Shown piece after piece: positions 44,018-53,411 of a stretch of DNA of 64,000 nt. Source of the DNA: UBA7672 sp964550535 (GTDB taxonomy: Bacteria; Pseudomonadota; Alphaproteobacteria; Caulobacterales; Hyphomonadaceae); assembly GCA_964550535.1 (NCBI GenBank), contig CAZJZQ010000002.1:1-64000 (forward strand), read 5' to 3'. Numbering within the stretch: position 1 is the first letter of the stretch; each line of letters opens with the position of its first letter. The translations under genes and the position numbers were made by a program. The notes beneath the pieces were generated by a model that made no database searches, had not been told where the DNA came from, and was given only the letters and a program-made list of their open reading frames with translations.

Positions 44018-44741
44018 TCGCGCTTCCGCATGCTTCACCGATGCAGATGAAGACCGGCGCGGCGATCTGTTCGCGTAGAAGGTCGTTCGCTATCTCTCGT
44101 ATGCTCGAAATCATGAGACGTGAGTTGGGGCGCGACACATCGAGAGCAGCGACCGCCGGCGTGGCAGGCGGCATGCCGGCCTGCATCAGCTGCCGCGAAA
44201 TTGATGCAATATCGGCGCAACCCATATAAAGGCAGAGCGTCGTGCCCGGGTCCGCCATGGTTGCCCAGTCTCCGGCGGCGCCCTCAAGCGTCCGGCCCGT
44301 CGCCAGCACGACGCGACGTGCGCCCGCGCGTGTGGTCAACGAGAAACCAAACTCCGCCGCAGCGGCGGAGGCTGTGGTGACGCCTGGAATAACCTCAACG
44401 GCGACGCCGTGGTCTTCGAGAAATTTCCGTTCCTCCGCGGCGCGGCCGAAGATGGATGGGTCGCCGCCCTTTAGCCGGGTCACCAGCGCGCCGGTGCGCG
44501 CGAACCTCAGCATGAGGTGATTGATGAAGTCCTGCGGCGTGGAGGCGCGATGGCCTCGCTTGCCGACTTCGATGGCGCGGGCCGATGCTGGAAAGAGTGC
44601 GCGGATATCGTCACCGACAAGTGCGTCGTAGAGAATTATGCCGGCCGATTCGATCGCGTGGAGTGCGCGGAGGGTCAGAAGATCAGCGGCTCCGGGGCCT
44701 GCGCCAACCAGCTGAACGCGGCCGTGCTTTTCATGCAGCAT
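43962..44741 (-). CDS. cobA: Uroporphyrinogen-III C-methyltransferase
   Basis: A 259-residue SAM-dependent methylase that makes precorrin-2, the precursor of siroheme, the cofactor of the NirB nitrite reductase encoded upstream. Motifs: VQLVGAGPGAADLLTLRA at the N-terminus, YDALVGDDI, RLKGGDPSIFGRAAEE and VIPGVTTASAAAA. The start at 44741 (MLHEKHGRVQ) overlaps the nitrate reductase stop by 11 bases; a longer frame lies inside that gene. Last gene of the operon. No oxidase/ferrochelatase domain (CysG-type) is attached, so those steps must be encoded elsewhere. The C-terminus ends in LERAGGLRGC, slightly different from the usual tail. Confidence 0.9.
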   Translation of the reverse strand: MLHEKHGRVQLVGAGPGAADLLTLRALHAIESAGIILYDALVGDDIRALFPASARAIEVGKRGHRASTPQDFINHLMLRFARTGALVTRLKGGDPSIFGRAAEERKFLEDHGVAVEVIPGVTTASAAAAEFGFSLTTRAGARRVVLATGRTLEGAAGDWATMADPGTTLCLYMGCADIASISRQLMQAGMPPATPAVAALDVSRPNSRLMISSIREIANDLLREQIAAPVFICIGEACGSATTAADLVSLERAGGLRGC

Positions 44742-47415
44742 TTCGGTTCTCTGTCCTGGAGTTGCCGGGGGTGGGGGCTTCGGCGATGAGGCGAGAAATT
44801 TCGGTGCGGCAAGAACCGCAGGTTGTACCGGCGCGGGTAGTCTCGCCGACTGCATCGGGCGTGCGGCAGCCGTCTGCTATGGCGGCCAGAATGGTGCGCG
44901 AGGTGATGCCGGCGCAGGAGCAGATGATTGGGCTGGAATCCATCGCGGCATGTGGCGCGCGGCCATGGAGAAGGAAGCGGCGCGTATCGTCGGAGACTTG
45001 TTGTTCCGCGAAGGCGGCGACCAACCAGTCGCGCGGCGGCAGGCGCTGGCCGAAGAACAGCACACGTTCGAGACGGCCATTTGCTATCCACGCCTGGCGG
45101 GAAGAACGGGCGGCGGCATCGTCGAAGCGGATGCAGTCGCCTTCGGCGTTGCGGAGAAGGCTTTTCGAGACGAGATCGCGTTCGCCGGCATCGCCTCGGC
45201 CGGCGAATTCGTGGAGGTGGGCGTGGGCTTGCGGGATACGCCGCCATATCACGTCGGCGCCTTTGGGCGGCGTGGCGGGTTCGCGTGAAATGTAGAAGCC
45301 TGCCCAGGTTTCGCGATAACCGTAGATGCGGGCAGGCGTGTGCTTGAACTCGGGCTGGCCGGAGGTTGCGTCGACCGTGCCGCTGACATTGGCGTTGCAG
45401 CGAGCGCTGGGGGCGAAGGCGTCGGTCCAGTGCATTGGCATGAAGATCGAGCCGCGTCGCTGGCGGTTGGTGATGCGGGCGAGGGCTACGGTTTTCCCGC
45501 GAGATGTTTCGATGCAGGTGAGACGGTCATGAATGACGCCGGATGCGGCGGCGTCGTGCGGGTGGATTTCCACGAACGGCTCGGGAATGTGGCGCATGAG
45601 GCCGGGAGCGAGGGAGGTGCGCGTCATCGTGTGCCACTGGTCGCGGATGCGGCCGGTGTTGAGCGAAAGCGGATAGCGAGGGGTGACTGGTTCGGCTGGG
45701 CCTTTCGCCTGGACGGCGACCATGCGGGCGCGGTCATCGGGGCGCGGGAAGATGCCGCCGGTGAAGAGCCGCGGCGTGCCAGTACGCGTGCGCAGGGGCC
45801 ACTGGGCGGGCTCGAATGCGTCGTAGTCTGCGTCTGTCATGCCGACCAGGGAGGAGAGGTCGAGGAGGCGGTCCCTGCCTTCGGAGGGGCTGTTCTCATA
45901 GGCGGTGAGGCGGGCGTATTCCCGGAACACGTCAGCCTGGTTGCGCCAGCTGAAGGCGTCGCGGTGACCCATGCGGGCGCCGACGGAGGCAATGATGCTC
46001 CAGTCGGAGCGGGCCTCGCCGGCGGGGGGCAGCGTGGCGCGCTGACGGGAGATACGGCGTTCAGAGTTGGTGACTGTGCCATCCTTCTCGCTCCACGCGA
46101 GGGCGGGGAGCTTCACGTGGGCGAATGACATCGTGTCGGTGCTCGCCATGCAGTCTGACGCGATGACCAGCGGACATTTCGCCAGCGCTTCGCGAATGCG
46201 GTTGGAGTTTGGAAGGCTGACAGCCGGGTTGGTCGCCATCACCCACAAAGCCTTGATACGGCCATCGTGGATCGCATCGAACATGTCGATCGCCTTCAGG
46301 CCCGGCTTGGGCGCGATGACGGGCGAGGACCAGAAGCGCTTCACTCTGTCTTTTGAGGCCGCGTCAAAGCCCATGTGCGCGGCGAGGGTGGTGGCCATTC
46401 CGCCGGTCTCGCGGCCGCCCATCGCGTTGGGCTGGCCGGTAATGGAGAAGGGGCAGGCGCCGGGAATGCCGATACGGCCGGTGGCGAGGTGGGCGTTGAT
46501 GACGGCGAGCCCCTTGGCGACGCCTTGAGCGGACTGGTTTGCGCCCATCGAGAAGAGGCTGACCGTCTTCGGTGTTTCGGCGAACATGCAGAAGAAGCGT
46601 TCCAGATCGGCTTGCTCGACGCCGCAATCTGCGGCCACGGCGGAGATGGATTGGTCGGCTTCGCGGAGCGTTGCCTCGACCTCATCGAAGCCAATGACGT
46701 GCGCGGCGATATAGGTGCGGTCGATGGCGCCGCGGCGGCTCAGATCCGCGAGGAGGCCGTTCCAGAGGCGGACATCGCTTTGCGGGGCGAGGGGCAGGTG
46801 GAGGTCGGCGGCGTCGGCCGTTTCGGTGCGGCGGGGGTCGATGACGACGTGGCGTTGGCCGCGCTTGCGGGCGGCTTCCATGCGGCGAAAGAGGACGGGG
46901 TGTGTCCATGCCGCGTTGTGCCCTGTCATCACGATGAGATCGGCGAGATCAATGTCTTCGTAGCAGCCGGGCACATAGTCTCCGCCGAAGGCCTGCGTGT
47001 GGGCGGCGACGGCGGAGGCCATGCAGAGGCGTGAGTTCGTGTCGATATTGCCCGAACCGATGAAACCTTTCATCAGCTTGTTTGCAGCGTAGTAGTCCTC
47101 GGTCAGCAACTGCCCGGAGACGTAGAAGGCGACGGCGTCGGGGCCGTGTTTGTCGATCACGCGCTGCAACCCGCGGGCGACATGAGTCAACGCGCGATCC
47201 CAGGTGACACGCTTGTCGCCGATCATGGGATGAAGCAGGCGGCCGGTCAGGCCGATGGTCTCCCCAAGCGCTGCGCCTTTGGAACAGATGCGGCCTTCGT
47301 TGGCGGGGTGGGCCTGGTCGGCCACGATCTTAAGCGAGCGGTTTTCGCCCGCCGTGGCGATCAGCCCGCAGCCTACGCCGCAATAGGGGCAGGTGGTGCG
47401 GACGCCATCCGTCAT
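44731..47415 (-). CDS. nasC: Assimilatory nitrate reductase, large catalytic subunit
   Basis: An 894-residue molybdoenzyme that reduces nitrate to nitrite in the cytosol. The N-terminal 4Fe-4S Cys are in CPYCGVGCGL and GRICSKG. The bis-MGD core follows (for example NAMGGRETGGMATTLAAHMG and YPLSLNTGRIRDQWHTMTRT). A C-terminal Bfd-like 2Fe-2S domain (IICSCAGITSRTILAAI and GTTCGSCRTEI) is present, as in NasA/NasC of Klebsiella and alphaproteobacteria. There is no Tat signal. Its start overlaps the nirD stop by four bases. NADH-linked electron donor subunit (NasB-type) is not encoded here; electrons may come from NirB or ferredoxin. Confidence 0.93.
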   Translation of the reverse strand: MTDGVRTTCPYCGVGCGLIATAGENRSLKIVADQAHPANEGRICSKGAALGETIGLTGRLLHPMIGDKRVTWDRALTHVARGLQRVIDKHGPDAVAFYVSGQLLTEDYYAANKLMKGFIGSGNIDTNSRLCMASAVAAHTQAFGGDYVPGCYEDIDLADLIVMTGHNAAWTHPVLFRRMEAARKRGQRHVVIDPRRTETADAADLHLPLAPQSDVRLWNGLLADLSRRGAIDRTYIAAHVIGFDEVEATLREADQSISAVAADCGVEQADLERFFCMFAETPKTVSLFSMGANQSAQGVAKGLAVINAHLATGRIGIPGACPFSITGQPNAMGGRETGGMATTLAAHMGFDAASKDRVKRFWSSPVIAPKPGLKAIDMFDAIHDGRIKALWVMATNPAVSLPNSNRIREALAKCPLVIASDCMASTDTMSFAHVKLPALAWSEKDGTVTNSERRISRQRATLPPAGEARSDWSIIASVGARMGHRDAFSWRNQADVFREYARLTAYENSPSEGRDRLLDLSSLVGMTDADYDAFEPAQWPLRTRTGTPRLFTGGIFPRPDDRARMVAVQAKGPAEPVTPRYPLSLNTGRIRDQWHTMTRTSLAPGLMRHIPEPFVEIHPHDAAASGVIHDRLTCIETSRGKTVALARITNRQRRGSIFMPMHWTDAFAPSARCNANVSGTVDATSGQPEFKHTPARIYGYRETWAGFYISREPATPPKGADVIWRRIPQAHAHLHEFAGRGDAGERDLVSKSLLRNAEGDCIRFDDAAARSSRQAWIANGRLERVLFFGQRLPPRDWLVAAFAEQQVSDDTRRFLLHGRAPHAAMDSSPIICSCAGITSRTILAAIADGCRTPDAVGETTRAGTTCGSCRTEISRLIAEAPTPGNSRTENRNAA

Positions 47416-47759
47416 GCGGACAACCCGGCCGCGTCGATGAACACACGGCCGTTTTCGATGCGGACATCGATGCGCGGAGCGCAGCCCTTGCCGGCGTCGG
47501 CGCCCATCAGCTCGCCGGTGGCAAGGTCGATCTTCATGGCGTGCAGCGGGCAGGTGACAGCCGAGCCGTGGACGATGCCCATCGACAGCGGCCCCCCCTT
47601 GTGGGGGCAGCGGTCGATCAGCGCATAGAACTCATCTTCGCCGGTGCGGAAGATCGCAACGGGCCTGGCGAAAGAGCCGATGCGCCGTGCGCCGCGGGGG
47701 GGGATGTCTTCCAGCGAGCAAATATCGACCCAAAGGCGTTCGGCGACAGACACGTTCAT
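47412..47759 (-). CDS. nirD: Nitrite reductase small subunit NirD (Rieske-type)
   Basis: A 115-residue Rieske-fold protein that partners NirB in NADH-dependent reduction of nitrite to ammonium. The 2Fe-2S motif is present as DRCPHKGGPL and TCPLHAMKID, so unlike some NirD proteins it keeps the C-x-H / C-x2-H cluster ligands. It starts at 47759, overlapping the nirB stop by four bases (ATGA), and ends overlapping nasC. An upstream in-frame ATG lies deep inside nirB and is rejected. Confidence 0.92.
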   Translation of the reverse strand: MNVSVAERLWVDICSLEDIPPRGARRIGSFARPVAIFRTGEDEFYALIDRCPHKGGPLSMGIVHGSAVTCPLHAMKIDLATGELMGADAGKGCAPRIDVRIENGRVFIDAAGLSA

Positions 47760-50215
47760 TCGGCGGCTTCCAGCACGGGTGCGTGCAGTCCCTGGAATTC
47801 GGTTGTTTCGGCGCCGGCGGCGCGCTCGGCCCATGGGTCTTCCTGGCTGTGCGCCTGCGACGCGATGAAGCGGGCGTAGAGCGCTTTGCGCTCCTCCACG
47901 TTTTCGATTACGCGCGCCTTGATGGTGTCGAGGCCGACGCGATCCATCCATTTGTACATGCGTTCAAGATAAGAGCCTTCTTCGCGATAGAGTTGCGTGG
48001 CGGCGGTGATGATCTCCATGGCTTCTTCTTCCGTGCGAGCCTTGCCGAGAATCTCCGTGCCCTTGATGTGCAGGCCCGCGGCGCCGCCGATGTGGATTTC
48101 GTAACCGCTGTCGACACAGATGACGCCGATGTCCTTGCAGGTGGCTTCCGCGCAATTGCGCGGGCAACCGGAAACGGCGAGTTTCACTTTCGCAGGAGTC
48201 CAGGAGCCCCAGAGCAGCTTTTCCAGCTTGATGCCGAGGCCGGTCGAATCCTGCGTGCCGAAGCGGCACCAATCGGAGCCCACGCAGGTCTTCACCGTGC
48301 GCAGCCCCTTGGCGTACGCATGGCCGGAAACCATGCCCGCCGCGTTGAGGTCCGCCCATACTGCTGGAAGCTGGTGCTTCTCGATGCCGAGAAGATCGAT
48401 GCGCTGGCCGCCGGTGACTTTCACGGCGGGGATATTGAACTTGTCGACCACATCCGCGATGGCGCGCAGTTCCTGCGAGGACGTCATGCCGCCCCACATG
48501 CGCGGAACGACGGAGTAGGTGCCGTCCTTCTGGATGTTGGCGTGCACGCGTTCGTTGACGAAGCGGGATTGTGCGTCGTCCTTGTAGATACCTGGCCAGG
48601 CGCAGAGCAGGTAATAATTGAGCGCCGGGCGGCAGGAGGCGCAGCCGTCCGGCGTGGACCATTCGAGCGCCTGCATTACCGCAGGGATGGATTTCAGCCC
48701 TTCTTCGATGATGCGTTTGCGCACGATGCCATGGCCGTAGTGCGTGCAAGGACAGACAGGTTTGGGGCCCTTGTGTTCGACGACTACGTCGCCCGCCGTG
48801 AGCTTGAGGATCTTCTCGACAAGCGGCGTACAGGCGCCGCACGAAGCGGAGGCCTTGGTGACGGCGCGGACGCTGTCCAGGCTGGTAAGCTTTTTTTCGA
48901 CGATGGCGCTGGTGATCGCGCCTTTGCATACGCCGTTGCAGCCGCACACTTCTGTGGCGTCAGCCATCGCTGCAACGGCGGCGCTAGGGTCCAGGTTGCC
49001 AAGGCTCTCCGTCGCCGCCTGTCCGAACATCAAGGTTTCGCGAATATCGGTGACGTCTGTGCCTGCCTTCATCAGGTCGAAATACCAGCCGCCGTCCACG
49101 GCGTCGCCAAACAGGACCGCGCCCGCGATCTTGCCGTTCTCCAGCACGATGCGCTTATAGACGCCACGGCCGGCGTCACGGAAGACGATGTCCTCACAGC
49201 CGTCTCCGCCGGCAAACTTGCCTGCTGAGAAGACATCGACCCCGGAAACCTTGAGGCGCGTCGACAGCACCGAGCCTTCATAGGAGCCGGCGGCGCTGGT
49301 CAGCGTATCGGCGAGCGCGCGACACATCTCCCAGATCGGCGCGACAAGGCCATAGCACTGGCCCCGGTGTTCTGCGCATTCGCCGACGGCGAAGACGTCG
49401 CGGTCGGACGTCTGCATCGCGTCGTCCACGACGATGCCGCGATTGACCGTGAGGCCCGCTTGCTTGCCCAGGGCTGCGTTGGGGCGGATGCCCACGGCCA
49501 TCACGAGCAGGTCGCAGGTGAGGACGCGGCCGCCTTTCAGGCGCAGGCCCGCGACCTTGCCATTGACGCCCATGATCTCTTCCGACTGGGCGCCGAGGAT
49601 GGTGGCGACGCCCCGCGCCTGGAGGGCTTCGGCGAGGAGGTGTCCCGCAGAGGGATCGAGCTGGCGCTCCATCAGCACATCCATCAGGTGCACGACGGTG
49701 GCGTCCATGCCCCGGCGGGCGAGGCCGTAGGCCGCTTCGAGGCCGAGCAGGCCGCCGCCGATGACGATGGCGTTGCCGCCTCGTCCGGAGATGGCGACCA
49801 TGCGATCGACGTCATCAATATCGCGGAATGCGACCACGCCCTGCAAGTCTTTTCCGGGCAGCGGCAGGACGATGGGGTCGGACCCGGTTGCGAGGATCAG
49901 CTTGTCGTAGGACTCGGCGACGCCGCCCTCGGCGAAGACGGTGCGGCTGACCGTGTCGATGCTGGTGACCTTGCAACCCGCGTGAAGCGTGATGGCGTTG
50001 TCACGATACCAATCCGCGCCGTTTATGATGATGTCCTCGAACTTCTTTTCGCCGGCGAGGACGGGAGAGAGCATGATGCGGTTGTAGTTCACGCGCGGTT
50101 CGGCGCCGAACATCACGATATTGTAGCGGCTGGCGTCACGCTTGAGAATTTCCTCGACCGCGCGGCAGCCGGCCATGCCGTTGCCGATGACGACAAGCTT
50201 TTGATTGGTGCTCAT
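47756..50215 (-). CDS. nirB: Nitrite reductase (NADH) large subunit NirB
   Basis: An 819-residue siroheme enzyme that reduces nitrite to ammonium. In order: an FAD/NADH oxidoreductase domain (LVVIGNGMAGCRAVEEIL, VAFRDIDDVDRM, VIGGGLLGLEAAYGL), Bfd-like 2Fe-2S domains (CGCNGVCKGAI and CGACTPLVEKIL), then the nitrite/sulfite reductase domain with siroheme-4Fe4S Cys in CVGSDWCRFGTQDS and GCPRNCAEA. The start at 50215 behind GAGGACAG gives the correct N-terminus; the frame extending to 50272 runs into narK. Eight bases separate it from narK. Confidence 0.95.
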   Translation of the reverse strand: MSTNQKLVVIGNGMAGCRAVEEILKRDASRYNIVMFGAEPRVNYNRIMLSPVLAGEKKFEDIIINGADWYRDNAITLHAGCKVTSIDTVSRTVFAEGGVAESYDKLILATGSDPIVLPLPGKDLQGVVAFRDIDDVDRMVAISGRGGNAIVIGGGLLGLEAAYGLARRGMDATVVHLMDVLMERQLDPSAGHLLAEALQARGVATILGAQSEEIMGVNGKVAGLRLKGGRVLTCDLLVMAVGIRPNAALGKQAGLTVNRGIVVDDAMQTSDRDVFAVGECAEHRGQCYGLVAPIWEMCRALADTLTSAAGSYEGSVLSTRLKVSGVDVFSAGKFAGGDGCEDIVFRDAGRGVYKRIVLENGKIAGAVLFGDAVDGGWYFDLMKAGTDVTDIRETLMFGQAATESLGNLDPSAAVAAMADATEVCGCNGVCKGAITSAIVEKKLTSLDSVRAVTKASASCGACTPLVEKILKLTAGDVVVEHKGPKPVCPCTHYGHGIVRKRIIEEGLKSIPAVMQALEWSTPDGCASCRPALNYYLLCAWPGIYKDDAQSRFVNERVHANIQKDGTYSVVPRMWGGMTSSQELRAIADVVDKFNIPAVKVTGGQRIDLLGIEKHQLPAVWADLNAAGMVSGHAYAKGLRTVKTCVGSDWCRFGTQDSTGLGIKLEKLLWGSWTPAKVKLAVSGCPRNCAEATCKDIGVICVDSGYEIHIGGAAGLHIKGTEILGKARTEEEAMEIITAATQLYREEGSYLERMYKWMDRVGLDTIKARVIENVEERKALYARFIASQAHSQEDPWAERAAGAETTEFQGLHAPVLEAAE

Positions 50216-50223
50216 GTCTGTCC

Positions 50224-51444
50224 TCAGGCCTGGGCTGATGATTGGGAGGGAGCAAGCCAGGTGGCGCGCCATTGCTTGCGGACGCCAACAAGGGCGAGCA
50301 GCGCGACAAGCGCCAGCGCGGCGAACCCGAGGAAGCCGATCTGGTAGGAGCCCGTCACCTGCTTTGCGAGGCCGAGCGTCGAGGCAAGGTAGAAGCCGCC
50401 GATGCCGCCGGTCATGCCGATGAGGCCGGTGACGACCCCGATCTCACGGCGAAATCGCTGCGGAGCGATCTGGAAGACGGCGCCATTGCCTGCGCCCAGC
50501 GCGCACATGCTGAACAGCACGATCGCCAGCGCCAGCCACGGAGATGACCAGGAAAGGCTGGAAAGCGTCAGCCCGCCGATGGCAAGGGCGTACACCACGG
50601 TCAGGGTGCGGATGCCGCCAAACCTGTCGGCCACCGCGCCGCCGATGGGGCGCACGAAGGAACCCGCGAACACACAGGCGGCGGTGAAATAGCCCGCGAC
50701 AACTGGCGAGAGGCCGTATTCGGAGTTGAAGAAGATGGTCAGCGAGGACGACAGCCCGACAAAGCCGCCGAAGGTGACGGAGTAGAGAAGCATCAGCATC
50801 CAGGCGTCGCGCGTCTTCAGAACGTCGAAATAGGCGGCGAGGGGCTTGGGCTTGGGCTCGGGCTGGTTCGGCGCGTCCTTGGCGAAGATGGCGTAGATGG
50901 CGAAGGCGGCCAGCAATGGCAGGACGGCAAGGCCGATGACATTGTTCCAGCCATATGCTTCGGCGAGGCCGGGCGCAAAGAGGGCGGCGAGCGCCGTCCC
51001 GGAATTGCCAGCGCCCGCGATGCCGAGAGCAAGGCCCTGATGCTCGGCTGGATACCAGCGCGAAGCGAGCGGCAGCGCCACAGCGAAGGAGGCGCCGGCG
51101 ACGCCGAGCAGCAGGCCGAATGTAAGGACGCTGTTGTAATCCCTGAGACCGGCGAGCCAGGCGATGACAAGACCGGTGAGCACAACTGCCTGAAAGATCA
51201 GCCCGGTGCGCTTGGGTCCGATGCGGTCGACCATGATGCCGGCAAGAACACGGAGCAGGGCGCCGGACAGCACTGGTATGGCGACCATCAGACCTTTCTG
51301 TGCGGCGTCGAGATGGAGGTCGCGGGCGATGGCGACGCCCAGCGGCCCGAGCATCACCCAGACCATGAAGCTGAAGTCGAAATAGAGGAAGGATGCGGCA
51401 AGTGTTGGGGTATGGCCCGCTTTCAGGAAAGCGCGTGACGGCAT
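50224..51444 (-). CDS. narK: Nitrate/nitrite transporter (NarK/NasA family MFS)
   Basis: A 406-residue major facilitator with 12 predicted helices that would import nitrate. Family marks are FLYFDFSFMVWVMLGPLGV in helix 1, the conserved Arg of helix 2 region ALLRVLAGIMVDRIGPKRTG, the nitrate signature GVAGASFAVALPLASRWYP and GIAGAGNSGTALAALFAP, and the second signature GFVGLSSSLTIFF. The start at 51444 (MPSRAFLKAGHTPTL) is chosen because it begins close to helix 1; 51498 is possible but would add an unrelated leader. First gene of the narK-nirB-nirD-nasC-cobA operon, preceded by a 228-base leader likely controlled by NasT. Confidence 0.92.
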   Translation of the reverse strand: MPSRAFLKAGHTPTLAASFLYFDFSFMVWVMLGPLGVAIARDLHLDAAQKGLMVAIPVLSGALLRVLAGIMVDRIGPKRTGLIFQAVVLTGLVIAWLAGLRDYNSVLTFGLLLGVAGASFAVALPLASRWYPAEHQGLALGIAGAGNSGTALAALFAPGLAEAYGWNNVIGLAVLPLLAAFAIYAIFAKDAPNQPEPKPKPLAAYFDVLKTRDAWMLMLLYSVTFGGFVGLSSSLTIFFNSEYGLSPVVAGYFTAACVFAGSFVRPIGGAVADRFGGIRTLTVVYALAIGGLTLSSLSWSSPWLALAIVLFSMCALGAGNGAVFQIAPQRFRREIGVVTGLIGMTGGIGGFYLASTLGLAKQVTGSYQIGFLGFAALALVALLALVGVRKQWRATWLAPSQSSAQA

Positions 51445-51672
51445 GACGGATGAGCCCTGTGATCCATGATCGGCGGCATCGCCGGGAAGGGACTGCATCC
51501 GGGCAGTCAGCCAAGGGGCTCGCGAACGCCGTTGTCCGCTGGCCGTGCAATGAGGAGGCGCACGAAGACCGTCCAAGTCACGTTGGGATGACGCCGCGGA
51601 ACACTGTGAGCGCGCAAACGCCTGCCGGTGCGGCGCCCGATGTGGCGTTCTGATCGTGATTTGGGCGCCGTT
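51445..51672 (-). promoter_or_regulatory. Leader of the nitrate-assimilation operon with a candidate NasT hairpin
   Basis: A 228-base untranslated stretch between nasS and narK. Read as mRNA (minus strand) it contains GACTGC-CCGGAT-GCAGTC (plus coordinates 51491-51508), a perfect six-pair stem with a hexaloop that has G at position 4. ANTAR proteins such as NasT bind paired hexaloop hairpins, usually with A1 and G4; here loop position 1 is C. A second, shorter hairpin (AGCC-CCTT-GGCT) lies just before it. I do not see a clear intrinsic terminator after it, so the assignment is tentative. Confidence 0.4.
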
Positions 51673-52836
51673 TCAGGCGTTTACTCTGCTGATGGCGAAG
51701 CTTGCTGCGTATTGGTTAAGCGAGTTGGGGTCGAACGCGGCGCCATCGGGAAAGATGTCCCGCGGCATAGGGATCGGCCCGCGCGAGCCCGGCAACGTCC
51801 ACGGTTCCGCGTGTGCGCCTTCGATCTTGGAATCGTTGAGCGGCGCTGAAATACCGAGTTCGTCCGCCGCTTTGCGATAGAGGTCCGGGCGGTAGCATTC
51901 CAGCGCCCGTTCCAGATCAACCCGATGACCGGCCTGTCCCCAGCGAAGCATCTGGCTGACAATCCACGCCGCATGACTGCGCCATGGGAAGGAAGCCGCG
52001 GGAGAAAAGCGGATGCTGTTCTCGTCCTTGCCAAGCCGTTTGGCGATCAGGTCCGGCGGCGTCCCCAGATAGTGCGGCGCCGCCAGCATGCCGGCCAGTT
52101 CGTCGAGATTTTCCGGGGCGCCGGCCCAACTCATCGCGTGCAATAGCGCGCGGAGCAGCGCCTGCATCGCGCCGGGCTGCCGATGCGCCCAGGTCTCGGA
52201 TACGCCAAGCACCTTGTCGGGACCGCCGGACCAGAACTCACCTGCGTTCAGCAATATCTTTGCGCGGCACTGAGCCTCGCAGACCGCGCCCCATGGCGCG
52301 CCGACGCTGAAGCCGTCAATGCCTTCGCCCTTCAACCGGTCCACGATGGAGGTGGGCGGCGCCGTGACGATCCGCATGTCGAGGTCGGGGTCGATACCTG
52401 CCGACGCCGCCCAGTAGCGCAGCATGTAAGTGTGCATGGAGTAGGGAAATACAGTTGCGAACAGCACTTGCGCACCGCCGCCGCCCTGCCGGTTTGCGAT
52501 GGCCTGCGCGAGGCCAGCCGCGCTCACGTTCTTCATCTCCGCGCCGAGTTGCGCTGAGACGCCGATCGTTGCGCCGTGGGCGTTCAGCGACAATGGCGCG
52601 ATCACGTCCGCCTGTTCCGCCCCAAGCCCCAGTCGCGCGGCGATGGCCAGCGGCGCCAGCATGTGCGCGCCCTGAAACACGCCTGCCGAAACCTTGTCCC
52701 GAACCGTCGCCCACGACACTTCGCGATGAAGCGAGACGTCCAGGCCCTCTTTCGCAAACAAGCCTCGCTCCTTTGCGACGATGAGCGGAGCTGCATCGGT
52801 CAGAGCGACAAAACCGAGATCGATGGACATGGTCAC
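51673..52836 (-). CDS. nasS: Nitrate sensor NasS (NrtA-like, cytosolic)
   Basis: A 387-residue protein of the NrtA/CmpA periplasmic-binding fold (LGFVALTDAAPLIVAKERGLF, SLNAHGATIGVS, ATVFPYSMHTYMLRYW, GFSVGAPWGA) but without a signal peptide, which is the mark of NasS. In Paracoccus and Azotobacter NasS binds NasT when nitrate is absent and releases it when nitrate binds. It overlaps nasT by four bases (ATGA at 52833-52836) and precedes the narK operon on the same strand. An ABC-transporter binding protein is excluded by the missing signal peptide and missing permease genes. Confidence 0.88.
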   Translation of the reverse strand: MTMSIDLGFVALTDAAPLIVAKERGLFAKEGLDVSLHREVSWATVRDKVSAGVFQGAHMLAPLAIAARLGLGAEQADVIAPLSLNAHGATIGVSAQLGAEMKNVSAAGLAQAIANRQGGGGAQVLFATVFPYSMHTYMLRYWAASAGIDPDLDMRIVTAPPTSIVDRLKGEGIDGFSVGAPWGAVCEAQCRAKILLNAGEFWSGGPDKVLGVSETWAHRQPGAMQALLRALLHAMSWAGAPENLDELAGMLAAPHYLGTPPDLIAKRLGKDENSIRFSPAASFPWRSHAAWIVSQMLRWGQAGHRVDLERALECYRPDLYRKAADELGISAPLNDSKIEGAHAEPWTLPGSRGPIPMPRDIFPDGAAFDPNSLNQYAASFAISRVNA

Positions 52837-53411
52837 GGCTTGTCTCCCTTCAGCACGCCATGAAAGGACAGAAGGTCTGCCGCAACAGCCGCTACCGGCC
52901 GGCCGGTGTTCATCGCCAGCTTACGTAGCATGGCGTAAGCCTCTTCCTCGCTGATCTGTCTTTCTTTCATCAATAGGCCCTTGGCCCGATCGATGGTCTT
53001 GCGCGAGGCGAGGTCGGACTGCGCCTTGGCGAGATCGGTGCGAAGCTGCTGCATAAGCTGGAAGCGGCTCATCGCCACTTCGAGGATCGAGCGCACGCGC
53101 GCCGGCTGCAACCCGTCGACGATGTAGGCGGCGACGCCCGCGCGCACCGCTTCTTCCGCCCGGCCCGGCTCGGAGCGATCTACGAACATCACCACCGGGC
53201 GCGGGTTGTTCTGCGTTGACTCACGTAAGCTTTCAATGGTGTCGCGGTCCGCACTGTCGCAGGCGACGACGACGACGTCAGGCCGGAACTGCCCCAGCTC
53301 GATTCTGGCGAGGCTCGCGGTTCGTTGAATTTCAAGCGGACGCATATCGGCGAGCCCTTCGGCGACAAGGGCGGCGCGAGCAGGATCAGGATCGACGATG
53401 AGCAGCCTCAT
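52833..53411 (-). CDS. nasT: Nitrate-responsive antiterminator NasT (receiver-like + ANTAR)
   Basis: A 192-residue regulator. The N-terminal half is receiver-like (RLLIVDPDPARAALVAEG, DVVVVACDSADRDT), and the C-terminal half is an ANTAR RNA-binding domain (RKTIDRAKGLLMKERQISEEEAY and AMLRKLAMNTGRPVAAVA). ANTAR proteins bind hairpins in leader RNA and prevent termination; NasT is held by NasS until nitrate is sensed. The ATG at 53411 is preferred because it starts the first beta-strand; the ATG at 53429 adds six residues. First gene of the nasT-nasS pair. Confidence 0.9.
   Translation of the reverse strand: MRLLIVDPDPARAALVAEGLADMRPLEIQRTASLARIELGQFRPDVVVVACDSADRDTIESLRESTQNNPRPVVMFVDRSEPGRAEEAVRAGVAAYIVDGLQPARVRSILEVAMSRFQLMQQLRTDLAKAQSDLASRKTIDRAKGLLMKERQISEEEAYAMLRKLAMNTGRPVAAVAADLLSFHGVLKGDKP

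Noticed and set aside
51673..52836. ABC-type nitrate transporter binding protein (NrtA)
   Set aside because: It has no signal peptide, no permease or ATPase genes follow, and it overlaps nasT; NasS is the better call.
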